Numbered from the stretch's first letter, positions 44,080 through 52,317 are shown. The stretch is DNA of 64,000 bases from G963664115 sp965216035 (GCA_965216035.1 CBDCFM010000016.1:124001-188000), one strand, 5' to 3'. The notes: generated by a model not told the origin, from the sequence alone. A program made the numbers and translations.

Positions 44080-44411
44080 ACCAGAATGCCGTCGAGTTGG
44101 ATCGCCCGGCCCTCGGGCCGATAATGCCCTTCCAGGTCGATGCGCACCTGTCCGCCGCCGAGCGGCGTGGCCCGCACCCGTTCAAGCCGCAGGCGCGGCT
44201 CCCAGGCCAGCAGCGCCTCGGCCGTGGCCACGTAGATCGCCACCAGGGTGTCTTCGTTCACGGGCGCATCCACCAGATGGGGCAGGCGCGAACCATAGTC
44301 GCGCCGCATCACGCGGCTGCCGACCGGCGTGGTCAGAATGTCCCGGATCGATTGACGCAGGTGGGCGATGCCGCTCAAGGCCCGGCCCGTCTCCGCGTCC
44401 ATGCCGATCAT
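44076..44411 (-). CDS. Baseplate wedge protein W (P2 gpW / gp25-like)
   Basis: A 111-residue gp25-like wedge protein: HLRQSIRDILTTPVGSRVMR and RRDYGSRLPHLVDAPVN are diagnostic. It overlaps both neighbours by four bases (ATGA), forming a tightly coupled W-J-I block. Confidence 0.93.
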   Translation of the reverse strand: MIGMDAETGRALSGIAHLRQSIRDILTTPVGSRVMRRDYGSRLPHLVDAPVNEDTLVAIYVATAEALLAWEPRLRLERVRATPLGGGQVRIDLEGHYRPEGRAIQLDGILV

Positions 44412-44644
44412 TTCCGGCCTCGTGTCCGGCCGCGCGGCGCTTTCTTCTCCGCCGCCGGGGTGTCGCCATCCGGTTCGGGCCGCTTGCCCGCGTGTTTCTC
44501 CGGGCGCGGCTCCGGTTCGAGGAACCCGCCCAGGAGCAAATGGCGCGCCTGCCTGCCGGTCAAGGCCACCGTCTGGCCCCGGCGGTGCATACGGGCGCCG
44601 AGTACAAAATCGCGCTCGACTCGATACGGTTGTGTCTGAGTCAT
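44408..44644 (-). CDS. Small basic phage protein, unknown
   Basis: A 78-residue protein with an ordered first part (YRVERDFVLGARMHRRGQTV, LTGRQARHLLLGGFL) and a lysine/arginine/proline-rich tail. Four-base overlaps with the dam gene and gpW show it is translated. No known domain; the SH3-like start resembles small 'mature-phage-protein' genes found near capsid genes. Confidence 0.55.
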   Translation of the reverse strand: MTQTQPYRVERDFVLGARMHRRGQTVALTGRQARHLLLGGFLEPEPRPEKHAGKRPEPDGDTPAAEKKAPRGRTRGRK

Positions 44645-45471
44645 AGGCTCGCTCCGTGTGTGGGGCCGCTGACGATCAGCTCGCCGAACTTGCGGCGGTT
44701 TTCTCGTGCGATCGAATACGGCGCCTGAACGGCTTCGATGTCGAAACCGGCAAACAAGGCGCGGGTCTCCGGTGTGTCGTTGATCGATAGAATGAAACGC
44801 CCGGCGAGATTGCCGAGCAATTGGGCCAGCCGCGCAAAATCCGCGCGCTCGAACACCGTCTTGCCATAATCGGTTTCACAGCCCCAATAGGGCGGATCAA
44901 GATAGAAGAGTGTCTGGGGGCTATCGTAGCGCCCGATGAATGCCGCGTAGGGCAAACACTCGATCACCACCCCGGCCAGGCGCGCGTGCAGACGCTGCAA
45001 CATCGGGCCGATTCGGGTGGCGTTGAAGCGCGCTGGCCGGTCTTTCGAGACGCCGAACGTCCGGCCCCACACCTTGCCGCCGAATGCGGCGCGCTGCAGG
45101 TACAGGAAGCGGGCCGAGCGCTCCAGGTCGGTCAGCGTCTCCGGGTCGGTGGCCTGAAGCCGGTCGAACTCGGCGCGGGAGGTCAGCGTGAAACCGAGCA
45201 GGTCGACGAATGCGTCGTAGTGGCGCTGCAAGATGCGGAACAGCGTGGCGACGTCGCGGTTGATGTCGTTAACGGCCTCGGTCCGCGGTTTCGTCCGTCG
45301 GCGCAGAAACACCCCGCCCATGCCGACGAACGGTTCGGCGTAGCACTGATGCCCGATGGCCTCGATGCGTGCGATGAGCCGCCTGGCGAGCCCCCGCTTG
45401 CCGCCCAGATAGGGCGCGGCCGGAGCCACGGGATCGACGGCAACGCTGTCTGTCATGGTGGGTTTCGCCAT
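44641..45471 (-). CDS. D12-class DNA adenine methyltransferase
   Basis: A 276-residue Dam-type N6-adenine methyltransferase. Motif I is PYLGGKRGLARRL with EPFVGMGGVFL, and the catalytic DPPY is in LFYLDPPYWGCE (about residue 192). Members usually methylate GATC. It is inserted between the baseplate genes V and W, an unexpected site for a DNA-modification gene, and is coupled by overlap to the gene downstream. It may protect phage DNA from restriction or act on regulatory GATC sites of the phage. Confidence 0.92.
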   Translation of the reverse strand: MAKPTMTDSVAVDPVAPAAPYLGGKRGLARRLIARIEAIGHQCYAEPFVGMGGVFLRRRTKPRTEAVNDINRDVATLFRILQRHYDAFVDLLGFTLTSRAEFDRLQATDPETLTDLERSARFLYLQRAAFGGKVWGRTFGVSKDRPARFNATRIGPMLQRLHARLAGVVIECLPYAAFIGRYDSPQTLFYLDPPYWGCETDYGKTVFERADFARLAQLLGNLAGRFILSINDTPETRALFAGFDIEAVQAPYSIARENRRKFGELIVSGPTHGASL

Positions 45472-45473
45472 CG

Positions 45474-46073
45474 TTACATCCGTGGGCCCGGCCCGGCCGG
45501 GGAGTGGGCGTGGTTGTTATAGGCGTCCCGCATCGTATGCATCGAGCTGGTCTTGTCCACGACCTCCTGTTGCGACTCAATGTTTGCCGTGGCCGTGATC
45601 TTGCCGGTCACGGTTACGTCCCCCACGACCGGAACCCCGCCGTCGGCGACCAGCTCGGCGGTGCCTCCACCGGGCAACACCGCCCGCAGATAGTGCGCCG
45701 CGCGGTCGTATTCCACGATTGCGCCGTCGCTGTAGACGCGGGTCTGCTTGTCCGGATCGCTCTCGGGCGCCGGGTACGCCTGCCGGTAGAGGGCCGGCAG
45801 GACCACGGCCTGCGCCAGCTCGCCCGAGGGCGCCAGCAGCAGGACCTGTTCGGCCACTTCCGGGGCCCACCAGCTCCGGTCGCCGCCGGCCCGCGCCGTG
45901 ATCCAGGGCAGCCAGCCGGTCAGGACGGGCCCGCCGCCTGTCTCGGCGTATTGGACCCGCACCCGGGCGGTGGAAGCGTCCACCTCCTGGATGGTGCCAA
46001 CCCGTACCAGGTTGGCCAGCCGGCGGGCCAGTTCGGCCAGTTCGAATTCCGCGTTTCGGTCCGTTCCGGTCAT
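45474..46073 (-). CDS. Baseplate assembly protein V (P2 gpV spike-like)
   Basis: A 199-residue spike protein. ELARRLANLVRVGTIQEVD, ARVRVQYAETGGGPVLTGWLPW and SWWAPEVAEQVLLLAPSGEL are family signatures, and the end (VVGDVTVTGKITATANIESQ) is the beta-helical spike part. The start at 46073 overlaps the gp37-like stop by four bases; the longer frame upstream is not family-like. Confidence 0.92.
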   Translation of the reverse strand: MTGTDRNAEFELAELARRLANLVRVGTIQEVDASTARVRVQYAETGGGPVLTGWLPWITARAGGDRSWWAPEVAEQVLLLAPSGELAQAVVLPALYRQAYPAPESDPDKQTRVYSDGAIVEYDRAAHYLRAVLPGGGTAELVADGGVPVVGDVTVTGKITATANIESQQEVVDKTSSMHTMRDAYNNHAHSPAGPGPRM

Positions 46074-46618
46074 CCCGTCACTCTTTCGTAGTCGGCTGCG
46101 TGCGCCCGGCCGGTCTCCGGCTCCTGGGACAGGTACACCTCCGTCGGCAGCAGCGGGCAATCCACGTCCTCGGAGGCAGCGGGAGCCAGTCGAATCGGCT
46201 GCCGCCAGGTCAGAATCCAGAGCGCCACGCCGAGTTCGGCCAGCACGGTGGAGAACTCGTTGCGCAGCCGCACTTCGGTGGCGCCGCCCAGGCCCGTCTG
46301 TCCCCATTGCTCAGCGGGAACCCGCGCGAGCAAGGCCGCGCCGATCTCTTCGGCCACCTCCTCGGCGCTTCGCTCGCCGACGTCGCGCGTGAGGATCGAG
46401 GCGGCGAATTCGGCCTCGACGTTGCGGCGCCCGTCGCCCACGGCCGTGTTTCCGTGCGTGCCGATCACGCTCAAATAGATCGCCGGGGTCGCTGTGGAGA
46501 GCCGTTCCAGCTCGCTCCTGGAAAACACCCCGGCATGGACGCGGCACTGCTTGAGGCCGGGCAGCCAGGCCCGTATCCGCTCAGCCGCCGCGTCGGCCAC
46601 CTCCATCAACCGGGCCAT
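46070..46618 (-). CDS. Mu gp37-like protein (DUF1834)
   Basis: A 182-residue protein of the Mu gp37 family, a head-tail-connector region protein of unclear role. The region VFSRSELERLSTATPAIYLSVIG and LGVALWILTWRQPIRL fit. It is one base from the gp36-like gene and coupled to gpV. This is the junction between the Mu-type head genes and P2-type tail genes. Confidence 0.78.
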   Translation of the reverse strand: MARLMEVADAAAERIRAWLPGLKQCRVHAGVFSRSELERLSTATPAIYLSVIGTHGNTAVGDGRRNVEAEFAASILTRDVGERSAEEVAEEIGAALLARVPAEQWGQTGLGGATEVRLRNEFSTVLAELGVALWILTWRQPIRLAPAASEDVDCPLLPTEVYLSQEPETGRAHAADYERVTG

Positions 46619-46619
46619 C

Positions 46620-47090
46620 TCAGTACGCCTCCAGGGCGCCGCCCGGCCCGGCGAACTCCGGCTCGCCCGAGCTCATGCGAACGCGGGGGCGCTGCGGGAT
46701 CACCGTACCGTCGGCGTCCACCAGGACCCGTTCTCCCTTGCGCAGCTGTTCCAATAGCTCCTGACTGCTTTTGTGCCGATCCTCCAGGCCCGCGGGCACC
46801 GTATCCCCGTGGAGGTGAAACAAGGCGCGGTCGGCCACGAGGCGTTTCACCAGCGGCGGCGGGTCCGATTCCAGGGGCAGCGCGTAGCGCGGCGCCACCG
46901 CCGATTGCACCTCGGAGATGGCGTCGGCGATCGCGGTTTCAATCCGGTTTTGAATGCGGACGGTCTCGGCGTCCTCGATAGGCTCACCCGCCCGGATGGC
47001 CGCGACGGCTTCCACGGACGCTTTGACGGCCGTTGCGACGCGCTCGTCGGCGTAGCGTTCCAGCAATTCGGCGATCGTTAACCAGGTCAT
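46620..47090 (-). CDS. Mu gp36-like protein (DUF1320)
   Basis: A 156-residue DUF1320 protein: MTWLTIAELLERYADERVA and ETAIADAISEVQSAVAPRYALPL, with VKRLVADRALFHLHGD. It is a helical head-completion/adaptor-type protein in Mu. The ATG at 47090 is chosen because upstream residues are not family-like. Confidence 0.85.
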   Translation of the reverse strand: MTWLTIAELLERYADERVATAVKASVEAVAAIRAGEPIEDAETVRIQNRIETAIADAISEVQSAVAPRYALPLESDPPPLVKRLVADRALFHLHGDTVPAGLEDRHKSSQELLEQLRKGERVLVDADGTVIPQRPRVRMSSGEPEFAGPGGALEAY

Positions 47091-47097
47091 CGTTTCC

Positions 47098-47445
47098 TCA
47101 ACGGCTCCGGGTTTCCAGATAGTTTTCCCAGGCGGCGGCGCGTTGGGCGGCGGACAATACGTGTCCGCGCCGGCGCAGCTCCCCCACTTCCGGCTTGCCC
47201 GCGCGCGTCCACCAATCCGGGCGCTCGCGGTCCGGGTCCACCGTGTCCATCTCCTCGAGCGTGGCCGCCAGGTCGGTGCCCGTCTCCGGATCATCCGCTT
47301 TCGGCGCGGGTTGCGGTTCCGGTTCCTCGGCCGGGACCGCGCCCGCGCCCAGAAGCTCGCGTTCGGCGGCGGCCAGGTCGAGGACCGATCCGGCCGGGAG
47401 AAGCCGCCCGCCCTTGCGGTATCCCGTCGTCAGGCGGCAACGCAT
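47098..47445 (-). CDS. Mu gp35-like / FluMu-type small protein
   Basis: A 115-residue protein (CRLTTGYRKGGRLLPAGSVL, LDLAAAERELLGAGAV) with a long acidic, proline-rich middle and a C-terminal VLSAAQRAAAWENYLETRS. Position between capsid and gp36 and the N-terminal pattern suggest the Mu gp35 group. Its ATG overlaps the capsid stop (TGATG). Confidence 0.6.
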   Translation of the reverse strand: MRCRLTTGYRKGGRLLPAGSVLDLAAAERELLGAGAVPAEEPEPQPAPKADDPETGTDLAATLEEMDTVDPDRERPDWWTRAGKPEVGELRRRGHVLSAAQRAAAWENYLETRSR

Positions 47446-48473
47446 CAGGCCGCCGCTCCCGAGATCAGGTACCCGAATCCGGTACCGCCCGCGATCACCT
47501 CTTTCGAGCTTTCCCGGACGATCAACTCGGTCGCGCCCTTGATGCCCAGCCCCTCGTTGAAACGGGAAGAGGCGTTTAACGGCACGTAAACGGCCGTGAA
47601 ACCGAACGTCACGCGGCCCAGGTCCGAGCGCAGCCCTTCCTGTTGCTCCGATCCGGCCACCCCGCCCGGCGCCGCCGCCCCGCCGTAGGCGCCCCGGTAG
47701 AGGCAGGCCACATGGGGTCCCCAGGCCCGCTCGAGTTCCAGGTCCTGGCCTTCGCGGTTCGCGGCCACGCGGCTGCGGCCCACCAGCACTTCGTCCACTT
47801 CCAGCAACTCGGCTACCGCCCGCCGGGAGGCCAGCCCCGACTCGGCGCCGCTTTGCGTCGTAGCAGCCAAGACGGCCTTGTGCCGGCGGAAGGCGCTCCA
47901 TGCGGTTTGCCCGAACACCACCACGTTCGACCGGAAGATCGGCGTCGTCAGCGCCGTCTCCAGGGTTCCTAGCGGGTCGGAACCTTCCGCGTCAAAACGG
48001 TCTCCGGCCGCGAGGGTTTCCTTGTAGCCGGTCCCGTAGTGGCCCGCCCCGAACACGAGGTTCGCCACCCGGACTTCCCGGTCCAGCTGCAGCAGGTGGG
48101 TCATGCGAATCGCCGCCGTATCCACCGGATCGGCCCACTCCCGGGCGCTGGTCCCGGTCGCTCCAGCCGCGTCCACGTCTTCTTGCGGGACGCTATCGCG
48201 CAAGCCGTGGTGCTGGGTCGCGTCGGTGACTTCCTCGCCCTCGAACTCGACAAGGCTGGGCGTCGACCGCCGGCCCAGCCGGGTGTCGGGCACCAGGAAA
48301 CTGTCGTCGATCAGGTAGCGGAACCACTTGAACTCGCTCTTGCCCAGCGGCGGGGTCGGCGGCAACACCCGGCCGGCGATCATTCCCGGCTCGGCGTACA
48401 TCTGCACGATGGCCGTCCGGGCCGGATCGTGGGGAAACGGGCTCGCTCCCTCGGAGGTGATTGTTTTCGGCAT
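47445..48473 (-). CDS. Major capsid protein (lambda gpE-like)
   Basis: A 342-residue capsid protein: IAGRVLPPTPPLGKSEFKWF near the start, DREVRVANLVFGAGHYGTGY, and SNVVVFGQTAWSAFRRHKAV in the middle are typical of the major capsid E family found in Mu-like phages. A GLGIKGATELIVRESSKEV ending is complete. It follows the decoration-type protein gene. Confidence 0.88.
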   Translation of the reverse strand: MPKTITSEGASPFPHDPARTAIVQMYAEPGMIAGRVLPPTPPLGKSEFKWFRYLIDDSFLVPDTRLGRRSTPSLVEFEGEEVTDATQHHGLRDSVPQEDVDAAGATGTSAREWADPVDTAAIRMTHLLQLDREVRVANLVFGAGHYGTGYKETLAAGDRFDAEGSDPLGTLETALTTPIFRSNVVVFGQTAWSAFRRHKAVLAATTQSGAESGLASRRAVAELLEVDEVLVGRSRVAANREGQDLELERAWGPHVACLYRGAYGGAAAPGGVAGSEQQEGLRSDLGRVTFGFTAVYVPLNASSRFNEGLGIKGATELIVRESSKEVIAGGTGFGYLISGAAA

Positions 48474-48510
48474 TATTTCGGCTCTCCTTCAGTCAAAGAT
48501 TAAGCGCGGA

Positions 48511-49089
48511 TCAAACGGCTCCCGGAGCCAGCAGCACCTGGCCGATGTCGCCGTCCGCGCCCGCCACCAGCGCCCGCCCGATCACCGCGGCGGCGGGCGT
48601 GCGCCACACGACGAGCAGCTTCTTCGATGTCGTGGCATTGGTAATCCGAATCGTGCCGGCGGCGTGAATGGAGGCTTCCGGCAGGTGGCTCGCGCTGGAA
48701 TCCCCGTCGAGCAAGACGACGGCGGCCAATGCGTCACCGGTCCCGATCCCGGTCACCGTGATGTCGGTATTGGCGGCCGCGCCGTCGACCACCGCCGACT
48801 GGATCCGGGGCCGCTCCGCTTCCACGGCTTTGCCGTCGGCTCCCGCGCCGAGCCAGGCCCCGCGCGTCACCGCGCCGCCGTACTCCACGGCCACGATGCC
48901 GGAAACGCACACGTCCACGGTCTCGCCCTCCGGCGCGGGCCGGTCCGTCACGCCCAACGCCGGGTCCACCCCCGCCACAGCGTGGATGACCTGGGCGTCG
49001 GCGTCACCGTGTTTCACGATGCGATGTTTCTTAAGCGCCGCTCCGGCTTCGAACGGCACGGTGAATCGATATCTTCCCTTCGTGCTCAT
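48511..49089 (-). CDS. Capsid-associated (DUF2190-like) protein
   Basis: A 192-residue beta-rich protein between protease and capsid. DADAQVIHAVAGVDPALGVTD and CVSGIVAVEYGGAVTRGAWL resemble DUF2190/decoration-type proteins, extended here by about 80 residues. Four-base overlap with the protease gene. A capsid-decoration role is inferred from position. Confidence 0.7.
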   Translation of the reverse strand: MSTKGRYRFTVPFEAGAALKKHRIVKHGDADAQVIHAVAGVDPALGVTDRPAPEGETVDVCVSGIVAVEYGGAVTRGAWLGAGADGKAVEAERPRIQSAVVDGAAANTDITVTGIGTGDALAAVVLLDGDSSASHLPEASIHAAGTIRITNATTSKKLLVVWRTPAAAVIGRALVAGADGDIGQVLLAPGAV

Positions 49090-50204
49090 GCTCCCCTCCC
49101 GGTCACGTGCCGGACCGCCTCGGCGTCACTGACCCGGCGGCCCTTCTCTTGTTCGGTCGCCTGATATTCCAGCGCCGCCCGCCGGATCTCTCCGGCATCG
49201 GCGAGATCGGGCCGCTCCGGGCCCGCGCCGCCGGTCTCCCGGTTGATCTCGACCTGGACAGGCAGCTTCTCCAGGAACGCGAACAACCATTCGTTCGGGC
49301 TGGTGTGGACCGTTGCGGCCCCCTCGCCCCGGCTGAACTCCAGCGCGGCGGCGCCTTCCAGCACCAGCGCGAACTCCACCAACCCTTCGGCTTGCGCCGG
49401 CGTCACCCGGCCCGCCTCGATCAGCTCCTCGACGCGGCTCTTCAGGCGGCCCCGCGCCAGGGCCCGGCGTTCTTTCTCCAGCGCCGCCTCGCGGGCGGCA
49501 AACTCCTGTTTGGCCTTGGCGGCCGCTTTCTCGGCCGCCGTATCCAACTCGGCCTGGCTGTAGGTCGTGGCTCTGCTCATATCTCCCTCCTCGTCAACTT
49601 CCCGGGCCGCCCGTTCCTGGGCGCGGCCCACCTCGCGTTGGGCGTCCTGGACCATCCAGTCCGGCATCACCGCCTCGGCGTCGTCCGGCTCCAGCAACCG
49701 CTGCGCCAGCCGCCGCACCACACCCGCCAGATCGGCCCAGCGCGACACCGCCTCGACCTGCTCCCAGGGCTTCTCGGACGCAAACACCACGCCGGTGGCC
49801 GCAAAGCGGATCGGCTCCAGGCCCTTGACGGCCGGAGGCTCCGCCCCCAGAAACGCCACATGGCCCAGCCGCCAGCCCGCGTCCTCGTCGGGCAACAGCT
49901 GCACGCTGCGGTTATAGAGCCGCCCGTCGGCCACCAGCGCGGCAAACTGCGGCTCGATCGTGTCTTGCCTGCAACGCGCTTCCAGCACGTCGCCTGCGCC
50001 TACCCGCAGATCCGCGATCTGCGCATAGGCAAACGGGGAGTACAGCTCGTTGTGCGTGATCACGCAGGGCGAGGGTTGCCCCGCGCCGTCGTAACGCTCC
50101 ACGATCCGGTCCAGGTCGGACCGGGTGACCGTGCGCGTCTGCCCGCTCAAGGCCGTGTGCCGTCCCGCGCGAAATACCGCGAACCAGTCGGCGAGTCCAG
50201 TCAT
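49086..50204 (-). CDS. Mu-like prohead protease/scaffold (gp32 I-type)
   Basis: A 372-residue protein. The N-terminal half matches the Mu I protease: RAGRHTALSGQTRTVTRSDL, CVITHNELYSPFAYAQI and HVAFLGAEPPAVKGLEPIRF. The C-terminal half (about 215-300) is a charged coiled coil (AEKAAAKAKQEFAAREAALE), the usual internal scaffold. The ATG at 50204 is preferred over an in-frame TTG ten codons upstream. It is the first gene of the leftward late operon. Confidence 0.85.
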   Translation of the reverse strand: MTGLADWFAVFRAGRHTALSGQTRTVTRSDLDRIVERYDGAGQPSPCVITHNELYSPFAYAQIADLRVGAGDVLEARCRQDTIEPQFAALVADGRLYNRSVQLLPDEDAGWRLGHVAFLGAEPPAVKGLEPIRFAATGVVFASEKPWEQVEAVSRWADLAGVVRRLAQRLLEPDDAEAVMPDWMVQDAQREVGRAQERAAREVDEEGDMSRATTYSQAELDTAAEKAAAKAKQEFAAREAALEKERRALARGRLKSRVEELIEAGRVTPAQAEGLVEFALVLEGAAALEFSRGEGAATVHTSPNEWLFAFLEKLPVQVEINRETGGAGPERPDLADAGEIRRAALEYQATEQEKGRRVSDAEAVRHVTGRGA

Positions 50205-50237
50205 GGACGCGATTTTCCACGAAAAAAACACCAAAGA

Positions 50238-50261
50238 TAAGGGGGGCGCTGCCCCCCCTAA
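50238..50261 (-). repeat. Leader hairpin of the leftward late operon
   Basis: Read on the minus strand, this 24-base element starts TTAGGGGGGGCAG and folds into a G6C/GC6 stem. It lies 34 bases before the protease ATG. The same element, with one base changed and in mirror orientation, is at 50426-50449. A T-rich stretch follows leftward, so it could act as an attenuator. Confidence 0.75.
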
Positions 50262-50425
50262 AACAGAGGTTTATCTATTGCGCTTCATTAAATTGATTTA
50301 ATTGGGTTTGAACGTGTTGAGAAGTGGATTCTCAGTGCAGGAGGCGCGGGAGTGGAACGCGCCTTTCAGAAGCTCTTAAACCTTTCAAACGATAAGGCTT
50401 AGTCTCTCAAAGTGTTTCCCGTTTC
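50262..50425. promoter_or_regulatory. Divergent late promoter region
   Basis: This 164-base gap separates the leftward head/tail operon and the rightward lysis/packaging operon, and must hold promoters in both directions. It is AT-rich and contains inverted repeats: ATTAAAT-TG-ATTTAAT (50287-50302), TGAGAA/TTCTCA (50318-50334) and AGGCGCG/CGCGCCT (50342-50364). These are candidate sites for a late activator; no Mor/C-like gene is in the window. Confidence 0.55.
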
Positions 50426-50449
50426 TTAGGGGGGGCAGTGCCCCCCTTA
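50426..50449 (+). repeat. Leader hairpin of the rightward lysis operon
   Basis: TTAGGGGGGGCAG begins a 24-base hairpin element, the mirror copy of the one at 50238-50261, in sense orientation for the rightward transcript. It lies 47 bases before the first ATG and is followed by TTAAAAAAGCGG and then an ATTTTTT run. Confidence 0.75.
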
Positions 50450-50495
50450 AAAAAGCGGATTTTTTCAACTATTTTTTCTCCCTGGGAGGAAAACC

Positions 50496-50633
50496 ATGAA
50501 GAAGAAAGTGCAGAGTCGCGCCACGTTCTGGCCCGGGTTGTGGGGCAATCTCAAGTTCGTCGTCGTCTGGAAGAGCTTCGCGGCACTCGTGTTGTTCGCC
50601 GCCGACTTCCTGTTGGGCTGGCTGCTGACGTGA
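50496..50633 (+). CDS. 45-residue single-span membrane protein, possible holin
   Basis: A short gene with an excellent ribosome site (GGGAGG, six bases before ATG). The product has a basic start (MKKKVQSRATF) and one hydrophobic helix (about residues 21-44: KFVVVWKSFAALVLFAADFL). Its stop overlaps the GTG of the endolysin gene (GTGA). Position and topology fit a small holin or antiholin, but the sequence is too short to assign by family. Confidence 0.65.
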   Translation: MKKKVQSRATFWPGLWGNLKFVVVWKSFAALVLFAADFLLGWLLT

Positions 50634-51052
50634 CCGCGTCGGTCGCCGCCCCCCACTGGCGGGACATCGACGCCCGTCAGTGGCCCTGGACCCACTTCGC
50701 CCCGCGGGAGCTGGCCAGCCGGGGCGACGGGTCGGTCAAGACGCGCATCGCGGCCGGGGACATGCTGGAACGGTTGCGGCGCCTTATCGGGCGGCCCCTG
50801 ATCGTCAACTCGGCCTACCGCGACCCCTTGCATAACGCGCGGGTGGGCGGCGCCCCGCTGTCCCGGCACAAAGTGGGCGACACCTTTGATATCGCGCTTT
50901 TGGGCCTGAACCGCTTCGAGCTGGCCGCGGCGGCGGCCGAGGCGGGATTCACCGGCATGGGCAAGTACCAGACGTTTCTGCACGTGGACGCCCGTCCGGG
51001 GCGCGCCCTGTGGTTCGGGGGCGAAATGAGTAAACGGCGATGGACTTCCTAG
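50630..51052 (+). CDS. Peptidase M15-type endolysin
   Basis: A 140-residue D-Ala-D-Ala carboxypeptidase-like endolysin. Zinc ligands are in SRHKVGDTFDI (HxxxxxxD) and FLHVDARPG. The start HWRDIDARQWPWTHFAPREL and RLRRLIGRPLIVNSAYRDP match phage M15_3 enzymes that cut peptidoglycan cross-links. The GTG at 50630 is chosen: it is coupled to the preceding small gene and longer readings are not family-like. Confidence 0.85.
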   Translation: MTASVAAPHWRDIDARQWPWTHFAPRELASRGDGSVKTRIAAGDMLERLRRLIGRPLIVNSAYRDPLHNARVGGAPLSRHKVGDTFDIALLGLNRFELAAAAAEAGFTGMGKYQTFLHVDARPGRALWFGGEMSKRRWTS

Positions 51053-51570
51053 CGTCATTGGGATCGGGACTGTTCGGCGGGGGCTTCCTGGGGGCCGTGC
51101 TGGGCATCAGCTCGAAGTATCTCCAGGAGCAGCAACGCCAGCAGTGGGAAGAGAAGCAGTGGGCGCACGAGCTGAAGCTGATGGAGTTGCAATCTCAGGC
51201 CCGCGCCTCAGAAACGGAGGCGGAACTTCAGATCGTAAAGGAAACCGGGTCCTGGTCGGCGCTGTCGGCTTCGATGGCCGGAGAGCAGGCCATGCTCGGC
51301 TCGGACAAGTTGTCGCCGTGGGTGTTGAACGCCCGCAGTCTCTGGCGCCCGGTACTCACCCTGATTCTGGCCTTCCTGGTGTTGTGGGTCTGGATCAGCC
51401 TGACGGGAATCCTCAAGGGCGAGTCGAGCGTCCTGGAGTTTCTGTCTCCCGAGGCCGTGGTCGGCCTGCTCTCCTACATCGTCTATTCGGTCGTCTTCGC
51501 CGCCTCCACCGCCGCACTGTGGTGGTTTGGCGACCGGGCCATGGCGCCGCCGGGACAGAAGCACCGCTAA
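51040..51570 (+). CDS. Membrane protein of the lysis module (holin-type)
   Basis: A 176-residue protein with a glycine-rich hydrophobic start (FLASLGSGLFGGGFLGAVLG), a charged coil (KYLQEQQRQQWEEKQWAHEL) and two C-terminal helices (about 108-128 and 138-165). Proteins of this layout occur next to endolysins in transposable phages. It may be a holin or spanin-like factor. It overlaps the endolysin end by 13 bases. Confidence 0.6.
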   Translation: MDFLASLGSGLFGGGFLGAVLGISSKYLQEQQRQQWEEKQWAHELKLMELQSQARASETEAELQIVKETGSWSALSASMAGEQAMLGSDKLSPWVLNARSLWRPVLTLILAFLVLWVWISLTGILKGESSVLEFLSPEAVVGLLSYIVYSVVFAASTAALWWFGDRAMAPPGQKHR

Positions 51571-51589
51571 AGCAGGGAGGACCCAAATC

Positions 51590-51814
51590 ATGGGCGAGGA
51601 CAACACAATGAACCGGGCGCTGGGGCGCATCGAGGGGAAACTCGACGCCCAGGGCGACAGTATCCAGTACCTGACCGGCAAGGTCGAGGGCATGGATAAC
51701 CGCCTCCGCTCGGTCGAGACCCGCGCGGCCCTGTCGGCCTCCACCATCGCGACCGGCGTGAGCATCGGCGTCTCCCTGATCGTCGCCAAACTGCGCTCCT
51801 TCGTCGGACCTTGA
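51590..51814 (+). CDS. Small coiled-coil/membrane protein, XhlA-like
   Basis: A 74-residue protein: a coiled coil (RALGRIEGKLDAQGDSIQYL, KVEGMDNRLRSVETR) followed by a C-terminal transmembrane helix (ASTIATGVSIGVSLIVAKL). This is the topology of XhlA-type lysis helpers and DUF2730-type Mu proteins. GGGAGG lies nine bases before the ATG. Confidence 0.65.
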   Translation: MGEDNTMNRALGRIEGKLDAQGDSIQYLTGKVEGMDNRLRSVETRAALSASTIATGVSIGVSLIVAKLRSFVGP

Positions 51815-51820
51815 GGGGCC

Positions 51821-52315
51821 GTGCGATCGATCGATCAGCGACAGCAGGTGCGGACCGCCTACGTGCGGGACCGGGCGCCCTTGCCCGAGGCCGCCCGCCG
51901 CGCGGGCGTGCCCGCCTCCACGGCCCGCGGCTGGAAGCGCCGGGCGCGGCAGGGGGGCGACGACTGGGACCGGGCACGGGAAGCCGCCCGCATGGCCGAG
52001 GGCGGACTGGGATCGGTCACCGAGCGCGTCCTGCACGATTTTTCGACGCTCTTTACCTCGACCCTGGCCCGGTTGCAGCGGGCCCCGGGCGACCCGATCG
52101 AGACGGCACAGGCGATCGCCAGCCTCTCCGATGCCTACGCCAAGACCGTCAAGGCGGCCGGGGGCGCCGACCCGCGGCTGGCCCGGCTGGCCATCGCGCT
52201 GGAAACGCTGGAGCGGCTGGGCCGCTTCCTCCACGAGCATCACCCCGAGCTGGCTCCCGGATTGATCGAGATCCTCGAACCCTTCGGGGCCGCGCTCTCG
52301 GCGGAGTGGAGTTAG
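51821..52315 (+). CDS. Terminase small subunit-like protein (DUF1804)
   Basis: A 164-residue protein with an N-terminal helix-turn-helix (PEAARRAGVPASTARGWKRR) and a helical C-terminal half (PIETAQAIASLSDAYAKTVK, LAIALETLERLGRFLHEHHP), as in small terminases of Mu-like phages, which recognise DNA for packaging. It uses a GTG start and is followed two bases later by the large terminase gene. Confidence 0.82.
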   Translation: MRSIDQRQQVRTAYVRDRAPLPEAARRAGVPASTARGWKRRARQGGDDWDRAREAARMAEGGLGSVTERVLHDFSTLFTSTLARLQRAPGDPIETAQAIASLSDAYAKTVKAAGGADPRLARLAIALETLERLGRFLHEHHPELAPGLIEILEPFGAALSAEWS

Positions 52316-52317
52316 CC

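Noticed and set aside
49107..50240. A 377-codon plus-strand frame opposite the prohead protease
   Set aside because: Low-complexity arginine/leucine-rich shadow; the minus-strand protein has clear Mu protease motifs.
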